Source: a virus. Taken from it: DNA of 52,907 nucleotides. Position 1 is the stretch's first letter. Every line of letters begins with the position of its first letter. Below the pieces are notes generated by a model. The model made no database searches and was not told where the DNA came from. It was given only the letters and a program-made list of their open reading frames with translations. Below are positions 1 through 7,820 of this stretch, in pieces. A program made the position numbers and the translations under genes. The stretch spans positions 1 to 52,907 of IMG/VR virus record IMGVR_UViG_3300008111_000181, one strand, 5' to 3'.

Positions 1-1
1 T

Positions 2-46
2 AAAATCGGTCAGTTTGACGGTGGAACCACCGTTACTGTGGCGTAA
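2..46 (+). CDS. C-terminal end of an upstream tail gene (partial), probably tail sheath
   Basis: Only the last 14 codons are inside the window, ending in TAA at 44-46. The peptide ends in GGTTVTVA. It lies 15 bases before the tail tube gene, and in contractile-tailed phages the gene just upstream of the tube is nearly always the sheath. The identity is therefore inferred from position only. Confidence 0.4.
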   Translation, partial: KIGQFDGGTTVTVA

Positions 47-61
47 AGGAGATAACCACAA

Positions 62-652
62 ATGGCTAGCAGCATAATCAACCGCCACTCAACCTTGGCA
101 ACAGACCCGTTACGTTCGTTTCGGTTCTTTGCTCAGTTTGAGGCAGCTAAAGAAGGCGGCGTGTTTAATAACAAACTCGTCACTTGGTCAGGCGGCTTTA
201 GCAACATCAGTGGTTTGAGCGTTAATACTCAGGCCATCCAATACCGTGAAGGCGGTTACAACACCACAGTACACCAGGTACCAGGTATGACTACCTTTAC
301 ACCAATTACATTCCAGCGTGGAGTTCTTGACGGAAACGACCAGGCAATCACATGGATGCGCGGACTGTTTGCTGCTGCATCTGGTGAAGGTCTTGCTGTT
401 TCAACAGGTAAAGGCTTCCGCGTAAACATTAAGGTGTTTGTAGCAGACCATCCAAACTCAGGTCCTACAGACGTTCAGCGCTACAAAATGGGCTTCAAGA
501 TTCATAACGCCTGGATTACTGCGCTAAACTATACAGACCTTAATGCAGCAGATGGGGCAATCTTGTTTGAGTCAATGACACTCGTTCATGAAGGATTATC
601 AGTGTTCTTTACAGACGACGATGGCAAAGACCCAGCAGGTCTCATTTCTTAA
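62..652 (+). CDS. Tail tube protein (T4 gp19-like)
   Basis: This 196-residue protein probably forms the inner tail tube through which DNA passes. The N-terminal DPLRSFRFFAQF is the signature of the T4 gp19-like tube family, followed by the usual 'SGLSVNTQAIQYREGG' stretch and a loop with PGMTTFTPITFQRGV. The length is typical for the family. An AAAGGAG ribosome site lies at about 46-52 before ATG 62. It sits between the presumed sheath and the assembly chaperone, as in P2-, T4- and eCIS-type tails. The family call is strong; the structure itself is inferred. Confidence 0.8.
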   Translation: MASSIINRHSTLATDPLRSFRFFAQFEAAKEGGVFNNKLVTWSGGFSNISGLSVNTQAIQYREGGYNTTVHQVPGMTTFTPITFQRGVLDGNDQAITWMRGLFAAASGEGLAVSTGKGFRVNIKVFVADHPNSGPTDVQRYKMGFKIHNAWITALNYTDLNAADGAILFESMTLVHEGLSVFFTDDDGKDPAGLIS

Positions 653-679
653 TTAACAACAACTTTAGGAGTATAAATC

Positions 680-1474
680 GTGCCAGATATTATTACTGAT
701 GCAGAACTTGTAAACAAATTCGCAGCAAAGGCGATGGAGGAGCCCGCACAGGTCATTAAGACGCGGGCCCCTTCAGAGTCAGAAGTATCTTTGCCAGGCG
801 GTTTCTTAGAAGCTAACGGTGAAGTTATCAGGACAGTCGAGGTAAGAGAACTTACTGGAGCTGATGAAGAGGCGGTTGCTAAAGCTGGTTCTTCAGGCAA
901 AGCGCTTGACGTGCTATTGCAGAGGGGTCTAGCAAAAATTGGGTCTAGGACTGTAGAGAAAGAAGACCTAAACTCACTTCTTGCTGGAGATAGAGACGCA
1001 ATTCTTTTAGGTATTAGAAGAGTTACGTTTGGTGACGATATGGAAATCGGTTACCGTTGCCGCACTTGCGGTGAGGAACAGCGAGATTCACTGTTACTAA
1101 GTAAAGATGTACCTGTTGTTTCTTTAGAAGACCGTGCTCAAGAGGGCACTTTTGAAGTAGAAACTAAGAAGGGCACAGCAGTTGTTGCTTTACCAAATGG
1201 TATTACACAGCGCAAGCTGATGGAAAACATTGATAAAACAACAGCAGAAATTAATACCTTGTTACTATCTGGATGCATTGTTTCACTAAACGGCTCACCA
1301 TCTTCTGGAGCTTCTACTGCCCTATCACTAGGTATGGCGGATAGAACAAAAATCGTTGATGAGATTATCAAACGTAACCCAGGCCCACGCCTAGGGGAGG
1401 TGAAGAAGGCTTGTCAGGCATGCGGTGAAAACGTACTTCTACCGCTTAGCTTGCTAGATTTGTTTCGCCTTTAG
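680..1474 (+). CDS. Tail/baseplate assembly chaperone, short form
   Basis: GTG start with AGGAG about 8 bases upstream; 264 residues. Two CxxC pairs (Cys127/Cys130 in CRTC and Cys245/Cys248 in CQAC) suggest one split zinc site. Position between tube and tape measure, together with the zinc pairs, fits the T4 gp26/gp51-like baseplate family (Pfam T4_baseplate), which acts in tail assembly and not as a main structural part. The frame ends at TAG 1472-1474 in the context CTT-TAG. A second frame continues from there to 1613 (next entry), so a longer product by ribosomal frameshift is likely, as with lambda G/GT. The family assignment is moderate, the assembly role likely. Confidence 0.6.
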   Translation: MPDIITDAELVNKFAAKAMEEPAQVIKTRAPSESEVSLPGGFLEANGEVIRTVEVRELTGADEEAVAKAGSSGKALDVLLQRGLAKIGSRTVEKEDLNSLLAGDRDAILLGIRRVTFGDDMEIGYRCRTCGEEQRDSLLLSKDVPVVSLEDRAQEGTFEVETKKGTAVVALPNGITQRKLMENIDKTTAEINTLLLSGCIVSLNGSPSSGASTALSLGMADRTKIVDEIIKRNPGPRLGEVKKACQACGENVLLPLSLLDLFRL

Positions 1475-1613
1475 TGAAGCAGATTACGAAAGCCTACTAG
1501 ACCAATACGAGATTCTTACTAGAACTTTTGTTGGTTGGACACTTACAGAAATTCGTGGGCTCTCACCTAGAGAGCGCATGAACTGGTTAGAGCGGTCGAA
1601 AAGGACAAGATAG
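1473..1613 (+). CDS. Frameshift extension of the tail assembly chaperone
   Basis: Forty-six codons follow in the +1 frame, beginning with AGT at 1473 and ending at TAG 1611-1613. They have no start codon of their own near the beginning. The peptide contains GWTLTEIRGLSPRERMNWLE, which resembles the second-frame part of tail chaperones in other phages. In this frame the last upstream stop is at 1455-1457, so the shift must happen between 1458 and 1474. CTT-TAG-T allows tRNA-Leu to slip from CTT to TTT, like the prfB site CTT-TGA, but no strong Shine-Dalgarno-like stimulator is visible just upstream. The tape measure gene starts 3 bases after this stop. Confidence 0.55.
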   Translation, partial: SEADYESLLDQYEILTRTFVGWTLTEIRGLSPRERMNWLERSKRTR

Positions 1614-1616
1614 TAA

Positions 1617-3893
1617 ATGGATTCTAAGCAAGGCCTAAACTTAGGCGGCTCCCATAGCGGCGCTGCTGCAAGTAACATGCAACGGTTTGAGTCTTCTGCT
1701 CGAGGCGCAAATAATAACTTGCTGCAAATGGCAAGTACGCTTCAGAGCAGAATTTTGCCTACTCTTTCATCTGCTGAGCAGATGCTTGCTCGTTTAGGTT
1801 CTCGCGCTAAAAATGTTTTCTCTGGTATGGGTGGCGGCGGTAGTTCTAATACCGTCATGGCACAACCTAGTTTCTCTAATACTGGTAACAATACAACTCC
1901 TGGAGGACCTACTCCACCATCTGGTGGTGGGGGTGGCGGCGGTGGTGGCACCGCACAACCTGCGGGTAACCAGCCTAGAGGCAACACAGTATTTCAACAG
2001 CCAGCTAATACTGCTGGAACAATTGCAGCCGCAGCGGTTACCGCTGGTGGCATTGCCATGCCTTCAGTTGATGAGGCATTCAGAATGCAGTTATACACTG
2101 CACGTGGTGGACTCGTTCTTGGCGGAGCCTATGGAAGAGCAGGCGGAACATATAACGGTGTAGGACAACCAATCAGCGGTAGTGGTGCTAGTTCTTACAA
2201 CGACACTAGAGATTTATTAAATAGGATGGCCAAGTCAGGCACAGTAAAAGATGAGTTTGACCCTGCTCGTTCTTTGCAAGTAATGCGACAGAGTGGGTTA
2301 TATGGAGGCTCTTCAGCAAACGCTGCACAGCTTGCCATGGGCGCTGCACAGATGTCTAACTTAACTCCTGGTATTGGAGTTGAAGGTGCTATGCAAGCGC
2401 AAGGCGCTGTACAACGTGGACGTTCTGTAAACATGTTAAGGGCAGTTGGTATTCGTATTCGTGATGACCAAGGCAACATGAAACCACTACCTCAAATTAT
2501 TGATGAGTTGTGGATGAAGCTTGAAAGAGAAAAGCGTAAGAACGGCGGTAGTGGCAGCACGCTACGAGACGTACAAATATCTTTACAACCAGGTAATGCT
2601 CTTGCAACCATGCTTGATAACCTATTTGGAAATGACCCATACCTAAGAGCTCAGGTAGAAGACGGTCTTTTGTTTAAAGCTCAAAGCGGCGGCATGAGTA
2701 TGTCTGACCCAAGAGCTGCAAAGAAGATGGAGCAACTAGGGTTTACAACCTTTGCTGCCAAAATGCAGAGCCAAAGAACAGCACAAGCAGCAGAGTTTAT
2801 CTCTCAAACTGCTCCAGCTATGGCTGATGCTAAGGGTAGAGCTGACCAAATACTTTCATACATTAGTGGTTTCTTTACTGAGGTTGAAAAATTTACAGGT
2901 TTAATTAGCGTTCTAGGTGGAACTAAGGGATTCTTTGAAACTCTTGGCGGAGGTGGTAAGGGTGGACTAGGTGGTTTCTTTGCATCACTAATTCCAAACC
3001 CTGTTGCGTCTGCTATTACTGGATTATTTAAAGCTGACGGAGGTCCTGTAGAAGAACAGCGTCCGTACATTGTTGGTGAGCGCGGACCCGAACTATTTAT
3101 GCCTAAAACAGATGGCGTAATTATCCCTAACGACGAATTAAAGAACTACCCATTCCGACACGCTGGTGGCGCTGTAAAGGGAAAAAAGGGACACATAGAT
3201 TTAAACGATAAGTCTTCTAATGAAGACTTTGCTAAAGCTATGTTGTTACATTTAAATGCGCCCATGACTAAAGATGCTATTGAAGCTTTGAAGATATGGC
3301 AGAACTTTGAAGGCGGACACTTCCAAAACTCCGCTAAGTACAACCCTCTTAACACTACATATGATAAGTACTCTAACAAATCTATGAATAGTGTTGGGGT
3401 AAAAATTTACGATAGTTGGGATGATGGACTACATGCAACTATTGAAACTCTTACTGGGGCTAAAGCTGGAGCACGAGGTTACTCAGATATTGTTAAAGCT
3501 TTGCAAGGTGGAGCTAATAAAGAAGAGATTCTTGCTGCAATTAATAACTCAGCTTGGGTAACAGGTAAGACTGGTCAGAACCCATATAAGTTTAGTAAAA
3601 ACCAAAGTGCGTCCGATTTTTCTGGTTTTTCTGGCATGGAACCAAAAGATGGGGGACTACTATCTGGCTCAACTTCAAACTCTTCTTTAGCTAAGCTCGT
3701 AGAAAATTTTTGGGATAGTTCAAAAAAGATGCAGCAACAAGCTGCAGCTCAAGGAGCTCAAACAACTAATAACTACAGTATGGGTGGAGTTTCAATTAAA
3801 GTAGACGGAGGCAGCGGTGCTATAGGCATTGCTGAAGCTCTTAAAAAGATTTTGTCAGACAAAGATTTATTTAAACAAGCGATGGGGTCATAA
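1617..3893 (+). CDS. Tail tape measure protein with lysozyme-like domain
   Basis: The 758-residue protein follows the assembly chaperone, as tape measures do. An N-terminal helical part leads into a Gly/Pro linker (about residues 70-115). The motif DGGPVEEQRPYIVGERGPEL near residue 475 is typical of tape measure proteins. Residues about 545-665 resemble the transglycosylase/lysozyme-like domain found in many of them: EGG, then NPLNTT, then WDDGLHATIETL with a conserved Asn-Pro-Leu core. This part may cut peptidoglycan during DNA entry. The C-terminus (NNYSMGGVSIKV onward) is the usual end. The length would predict a tail of very roughly 110 nm. ATG 1617 is preceded by AAAAGGA. Confidence 0.85.
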   Translation: MDSKQGLNLGGSHSGAAASNMQRFESSARGANNNLLQMASTLQSRILPTLSSAEQMLARLGSRAKNVFSGMGGGGSSNTVMAQPSFSNTGNNTTPGGPTPPSGGGGGGGGGTAQPAGNQPRGNTVFQQPANTAGTIAAAAVTAGGIAMPSVDEAFRMQLYTARGGLVLGGAYGRAGGTYNGVGQPISGSGASSYNDTRDLLNRMAKSGTVKDEFDPARSLQVMRQSGLYGGSSANAAQLAMGAAQMSNLTPGIGVEGAMQAQGAVQRGRSVNMLRAVGIRIRDDQGNMKPLPQIIDELWMKLEREKRKNGGSGSTLRDVQISLQPGNALATMLDNLFGNDPYLRAQVEDGLLFKAQSGGMSMSDPRAAKKMEQLGFTTFAAKMQSQRTAQAAEFISQTAPAMADAKGRADQILSYISGFFTEVEKFTGLISVLGGTKGFFETLGGGGKGGLGGFFASLIPNPVASAITGLFKADGGPVEEQRPYIVGERGPELFMPKTDGVIIPNDELKNYPFRHAGGAVKGKKGHIDLNDKSSNEDFAKAMLLHLNAPMTKDAIEALKIWQNFEGGHFQNSAKYNPLNTTYDKYSNKSMNSVGVKIYDSWDDGLHATIETLTGAKAGARGYSDIVKALQGGANKEEILAAINNSAWVTGKTGQNPYKFSKNQSASDFSGFSGMEPKDGGLLSGSTSNSSLAKLVENFWDSSKKMQQQAAAQGAQTTNNYSMGGVSIKVDGGSGAIGIAEALKKILSDKDLFKQAMGS

Positions 3894-5245
3894 TGCCAAT
3901 TCCACTAGCTGTTCCGTTAGCTTTAGGCGCTATTAGGGTAGGCGCCGCTGTACTTACTCGTTCTCGTGCAGTAAGCGCTGCAAAAATTGCAGTTAACGTT
4001 TCTACTAAAACTAAAGCTGGTGGAACAGTAAAGTCTGTTGTTAATAAGACCGTTAAGAACCCAACTGTTAAGACAGTTAGTGTTAGCGCTAAAGCAGCAA
4101 AGACTGGAAAAACAGCTACAGCCGTAGTAGCACCAACTTTAGTAACTCGTGTACTAGGATTTGCAAAAGCAGCTGGGCCTACCGCTGGTCCAGCAGGAAC
4201 TGTAGCTTCTGCATTAGCTGGTAGCGCTGCTTGGTATTTGACAAATAAAAAGAAAAAAAGCGGAACTGGAACAGGTAATAGACCCCTTGGTCAAGGAAGT
4301 AAAAAAGGCGGTAAAGGTGGAGACAGCGCATCTGGAACTCAAGCAACTCCCGTAATACCAACACCTAACGGATTTAAATTTAATTTACCACCTCATAGTT
4401 GGAGCTTACCTACAAGACCTCAAGTAGTAGTTCCTGGAATATCTAACAGCGTGGCTGAAAATGTTGTGCAACACGGGCTTAGAAGAGGAAGACTTTGGTA
4501 TTTTGATAATGCTGGAATCATATCTACCTATGACTACGACACTGGAAAAGTTAGTAGCGAAAAAATAAAAGCAGAAGAAAGACTTAAAGAAGGAAAATTC
4601 AAAGGAGACAAAAGTACTATAACCTATAGCAAGGATATGTATAACTATGGATTCCAATTCCTTTGGAACCCAGAGTCAATTTCCCTTAGTGTTAACAGAA
4701 ATATGGATGTAACTCCAACTGCAGCTGACGTTTACACCTCTGTGTCTGGAGCGTTTCCTGGTCAAGAGAGTATTTCTTTTACTGTTGTCCTAGACAGAAC
4801 AAATGACATGGCATGTATACGCGGTCAGTCTGGAAATTTGAAAGAGTTTACATCTTTCTATAGTAGTGGGAAACACCCATTAGCTGGTAATACCCCAACA
4901 ATTGAGGAACAAATAGAAGAGCTCTCTCGTATAGGAACAATGCACGATATTGAATATCTTTTAAAAGCTATTAATGGCGATGGGGTTAGTACAGAAAACC
5001 AACCTGGTGGTTGGACAAACTTATTAGGTAAAAAGACAGCAGATATTGGATACCTACAACCTTCTCTTCTTGCTTTTGAATTTGGCGGAGACCCCTTAGA
5101 CCCTACTAACCAAAGCGCACTATCTTACGTGGGTTGGATTAGTTCTTTATCAATAAATCACACAGCGTTTACTGAAGGCATGGTGCCAATTAGAAGCAAC
5201 GTATCAATTGCCTTTGATTGTTTCGCTGGTTCGGCAATGGTATAG
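3893..5245 (+). CDS. Baseplate/tube-initiator protein
   Basis: The start codon overlaps the tape measure stop (TAATG). The 450-residue protein begins with a long Ala/Thr/Lys-rich region (about residues 1-130), then a linker and a globular C-terminal part. The segment YGFQFLWNPESISLSVNR near residue 255 resembles the 'F-NPxSI' motif at the start of LysM-type tube-initiator proteins (P2 gpU/XkdP/Afp7-like) that join tube and hub. The next gene is LysM/gp53-like, which fits. The exact homology is uncertain; a baseplate location is likely from gene order. Confidence 0.5.
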   Translation: MPIPLAVPLALGAIRVGAAVLTRSRAVSAAKIAVNVSTKTKAGGTVKSVVNKTVKNPTVKTVSVSAKAAKTGKTATAVVAPTLVTRVLGFAKAAGPTAGPAGTVASALAGSAAWYLTNKKKKSGTGTGNRPLGQGSKKGGKGGDSASGTQATPVIPTPNGFKFNLPPHSWSLPTRPQVVVPGISNSVAENVVQHGLRRGRLWYFDNAGIISTYDYDTGKVSSEKIKAEERLKEGKFKGDKSTITYSKDMYNYGFQFLWNPESISLSVNRNMDVTPTAADVYTSVSGAFPGQESISFTVVLDRTNDMACIRGQSGNLKEFTSFYSSGKHPLAGNTPTIEEQIEELSRIGTMHDIEYLLKAINGDGVSTENQPGGWTNLLGKKTADIGYLQPSLLAFEFGGDPLDPTNQSALSYVGWISSLSINHTAFTEGMVPIRSNVSIAFDCFAGSAMV

Positions 5246-5253
5246 GAGTAGAC

Positions 5254-5535
5254 GTGTCTATATTTGCAGGCTCTCGATATGAGTATTCAACTATTGATTT
5301 TTTCTCAGTAATTGCAGGTGAATCAGAAAACCCTACCGTGTTCTATGAGTTTGACGACTTAGGCCTTACCTCGTATCAAAACCACAGATATTTATCTGGT
5401 GAACGTCTAGACCAACTTGCATATCGTTATTACAGCCGTCCTGAAATGTGGTGGATAATTGCTGAATACAACCCACAAATTGACGACCATGAAAATATTC
5501 CTAATGGAACAATATTAAGGATACCTAGTGTCTAA
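5254..5535 (+). CDS. LysM-like baseplate wedge protein (T4 gp53-like)
   Basis: GTG 5254 is chosen because AGGAG lies at 5244-5248; an upstream in-frame TTG at 5218 would run into the previous gene without a ribosome site. The 93-residue product has a LysM-like half: LSGERLDQLAYRYY, then MWWIIAEYNP and NIPNGTILRIP. This pattern (attach, low-copy LysM, 'ipxGtxLrIP') is typical of T4 gp53-type wedge proteins. It overlaps the hub gene by 8 bases. Confidence 0.65.
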   Translation: MSIFAGSRYEYSTIDFFSVIAGESENPTVFYEFDDLGLTSYQNHRYLSGERLDQLAYRYYSRPEMWWIIAEYNPQIDDHENIPNGTILRIPSV

Positions 5536-6874
5536 TTTTATATCTATTAAATTTCCTAATGCGTCTGTAAATCCAACATACGTTTATTCATTAACCCTAC
5601 ATCAAAAGTTTTACGAACATGAAATGATTTCTATGACTTTTAAAGATTGGGCATACTCTTTTGATAATGTTAAACCTGGTACACCAGTTGAGATTGTGCT
5701 AAGGTCAGCAAAAGATAGCAGAGACTTTTATGGATACGTTCACCACGTTGAAGCAGATAAAACTCCAGGAAAAGATTTTGTTACTGTCCACTGCATTGGC
5801 GGCTCATTTCCTTTAAAACAGTCAAGTCAGTTGTCATACAAAAATGTAACAGCAAATATGGTTGTAGAAGAGATAGCAAAAAAACATGGACTTGTTGCTA
5901 TTGCAGAACCTCATCCACGCATATTCCAACAAATAGCTCACCCAGGACTAACGGATTGGCAAATGCTTGTAAAACTTGCAAAACAAGTTGGGTGGGGGCT
6001 TCGCTCAGAAAATACAGAAATTTATTTTCAACCACTATTAGAGGATTATAAGACGTACCGAGCTCAGGCTCCTAAGTTCTTTCAAAAACCTGTCGGTCAC
6101 GGGTTTGGTGGTATTTATAGTTTTACTCCAATTATTGGAGACTCTATAAATTACGATGGCGACGTTAAAGCTGCAGTTGCTATAGGTGGTGTAGACAAGA
6201 CTACTAAGTCCGCATTAAAAACCACTAGACAAAAAAGACGCAAGGTAACCAGACGCAGAACTCAAGATGAGTTTTTTGATAGATACAACACTGATGCCGT
6301 TGCTCCTAGCCTTGAGATTATGGATTACGAAGCTGAAGCAGCGGAATTAAGAAACGCATTTCCGTACAGAGCCGCGGTTAAGGTTATTGGACAAACACGT
6401 TTAAGACCAGGAATGCCAGTGTACCTAGGGAACCTTGGTAAAGACTATTCTGGTTTTTGGACCGTGCTTGGTACAGAACATCATTACGAAGAAACTCAAA
6501 CAAGGGTGTATACCTATACAACTACACTAACTGTTGGAACTGACTCTCTTGGTGGAGCAGTTCGTTGGGATGACGGAGAGACAATTGAAGCTCCAGAGGC
6601 AACCGTAAAAAGAGTAATTGTTCCTGGTAAAAAACAGACTAGACAAAGACCAAAAACAAAACTAGTTAGAACAGGTATAAAAATTGGACCTCAAACTAAA
6701 GGCAGTTTTGGAAAAATACAAAATAGGCCTAAAATAGTCAGTGCCAAAAACAGCACTGCTGTTTGGAAGACGGGTTCTAAAAACCTATCTAAATCTAAAT
6801 CAACTAACCCAGAAAAGAAACGTTCACCCGTCATAGCGGCTAGGGTACAAAAAGCAGCAGCGAGGGCCAGATGA
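5528..6874 (+). CDS. Baseplate hub protein (gp27 / P2 gpD-like)
   Basis: GTG start; 448 residues. The N-terminal barrel and the segment DWQMLVKLAKQVGWGLRSEN are typical of late-control D / VgrG-N / T4 gp27 hub proteins, which form the trimeric ring at the tail tip that holds the spike. A basic stretch (RQKRRKVTRRR near residue 235) and a long Lys/Arg-rich C-terminus (about 360-448) are unusual additions. It is followed with ATGA overlap by the spike gene, matching the hub-spike order in other contractile tails. Confidence 0.75.
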   Translation: MSNFISIKFPNASVNPTYVYSLTLHQKFYEHEMISMTFKDWAYSFDNVKPGTPVEIVLRSAKDSRDFYGYVHHVEADKTPGKDFVTVHCIGGSFPLKQSSQLSYKNVTANMVVEEIAKKHGLVAIAEPHPRIFQQIAHPGLTDWQMLVKLAKQVGWGLRSENTEIYFQPLLEDYKTYRAQAPKFFQKPVGHGFGGIYSFTPIIGDSINYDGDVKAAVAIGGVDKTTKSALKTTRQKRRKVTRRRTQDEFFDRYNTDAVAPSLEIMDYEAEAAELRNAFPYRAAVKVIGQTRLRPGMPVYLGNLGKDYSGFWTVLGTEHHYEETQTRVYTYTTTLTVGTDSLGGAVRWDDGETIEAPEATVKRVIVPGKKQTRQRPKTKLVRTGIKIGPQTKGSFGKIQNRPKIVSAKNSTAVWKTGSKNLSKSKSTNPEKKRSPVIAARVQKAAARAR

Positions 6875-7416
6875 AAAACTATAACGAAAAGTTTTACGGT
6901 CTATATGAAGGCATTTGCTCAGACGTAGATGACCCAGATAAAGAAAACCGTATTAAGTTACAGGTGCCGCAGGTGCTTGGTGAAGACATTACCGAATGGG
7001 CTAGACCCTGCCTTCCTGTAACCTCTAATAGCAACCACCCAGACCATAAGAAACATTTAGCATCTGAAGTTGCAGCTTTGTTACAGGCTCACGCTAATCA
7101 TTCTGAAACTATTGGAACTACAAGTAATAGCGTTCCTGGTGTTACTGGTGGCGGTTCTCACAGTCACTCTATTACTATTAACCTTGCTCACACCAACAAC
7201 CACACTGGTAAGAGCCCAGACACTACATACTTTTTAGACCACCCACACGAGACCGACCCTGATGAAGACAATAAGCACAACGATGACCAAGAGATAACCA
7301 CGGACCAACCACACCACACCCCACACAGATTGGTGCCAAAGATTGGTCAAAAAGTATGGGTTATGTTTATTGGTGGGGACCCTAACTTTCCAGTATGGAT
7401 GGGAGTAGAACTTTAA
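6871..7416 (+). CDS. Baseplate spike protein with OB fold (gp5/VgrG-like)
   Basis: ATGA overlap with the hub gene. The 181-residue protein has the gp5 OB-fold halves at its ends: FYGLYEGICSDVDDPDKENR followed by IKLQVPQVLGEDITEWA, and at the C-terminus VPKIGQKVWVMFIGGDPNFP. Between them lies a His/Asp-rich insert (about residues 70-145) with many HxH and HH pairs, which could bind metal ions. No long beta-helix follows, so the puncturing tip may be a separate protein or formed by this insert. Confidence 0.75.
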   Translation: MKNYNEKFYGLYEGICSDVDDPDKENRIKLQVPQVLGEDITEWARPCLPVTSNSNHPDHKKHLASEVAALLQAHANHSETIGTTSNSVPGVTGGGSHSHSITINLAHTNNHTGKSPDTTYFLDHPHETDPDEDNKHNDDQEITTDQPHHTPHRLVPKIGQKVWVMFIGGDPNFPVWMGVEL

Positions 7417-7820
7417 TGGAAACACCAGCAGCAATATCTTTGCCCTTTTCATTTAACTCTAACGGCTCATTGACCGTTAGCACAGACCCTAAAAAAATAT
7501 GGCAAGACCGAGTAACTATTGCGGTCATGACCTACTTTGGAGAAAGGGTGATGCGCCCTAACTACGGAAGCGGTGCAAAAGGTGCGGTGTTTGAAAACGC
7601 TGATACCGCTAAATCTGTTATTAACGAGGCTGTAAGCAAGGCATTCTCAGTATGGCTATCTCCGCTAAAGCTTACAAACATTAAATACAGGTACGAGAAC
7701 AACCAGGTTGATAGCTTTGAAGTGTTTTATACATACGGCGGCGGCGGTATAGCAGAGAGTGTAACTATCAATACTGCTATCCTAAGCAGGGCCGCAGAAC
7801 AGGTACTGGCGGTTAGATAA
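7416..7820 (+). CDS. Baseplate wedge protein (T4 gp25-like)
   Basis: ATG 7416 overlaps the spike stop codon (TAATG) and gives 134 residues; an in-frame ATG at 7395 lies inside the spike gene and is less likely. The segment MTYFGERVMRPNYGSG is the hallmark of the gp25/gpW lysozyme-like wedge family (no lysozyme activity expected), which triggers sheath assembly. The gene is followed directly by baseplate J, the usual partner. Confidence 0.75.
   Translation: METPAAISLPFSFNSNGSLTVSTDPKKIWQDRVTIAVMTYFGERVMRPNYGSGAKGAVFENADTAKSVINEAVSKAFSVWLSPLKLTNIKYRYENNQVDSFEVFYTYGGGGIAESVTINTAILSRAAEQVLAVR

Noticed and set aside
1742-1997. Minus-strand proline-rich frames inside the tape measure gene
   Set aside because: They are mirror images of the Gly-rich linker and have no independent support.
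5218-5253. Upstream TTG start for the LysM-like gp53 protein
   Set aside because: It lies inside the preceding gene without a ribosome site, while GTG 5254 has a good AGGAG.
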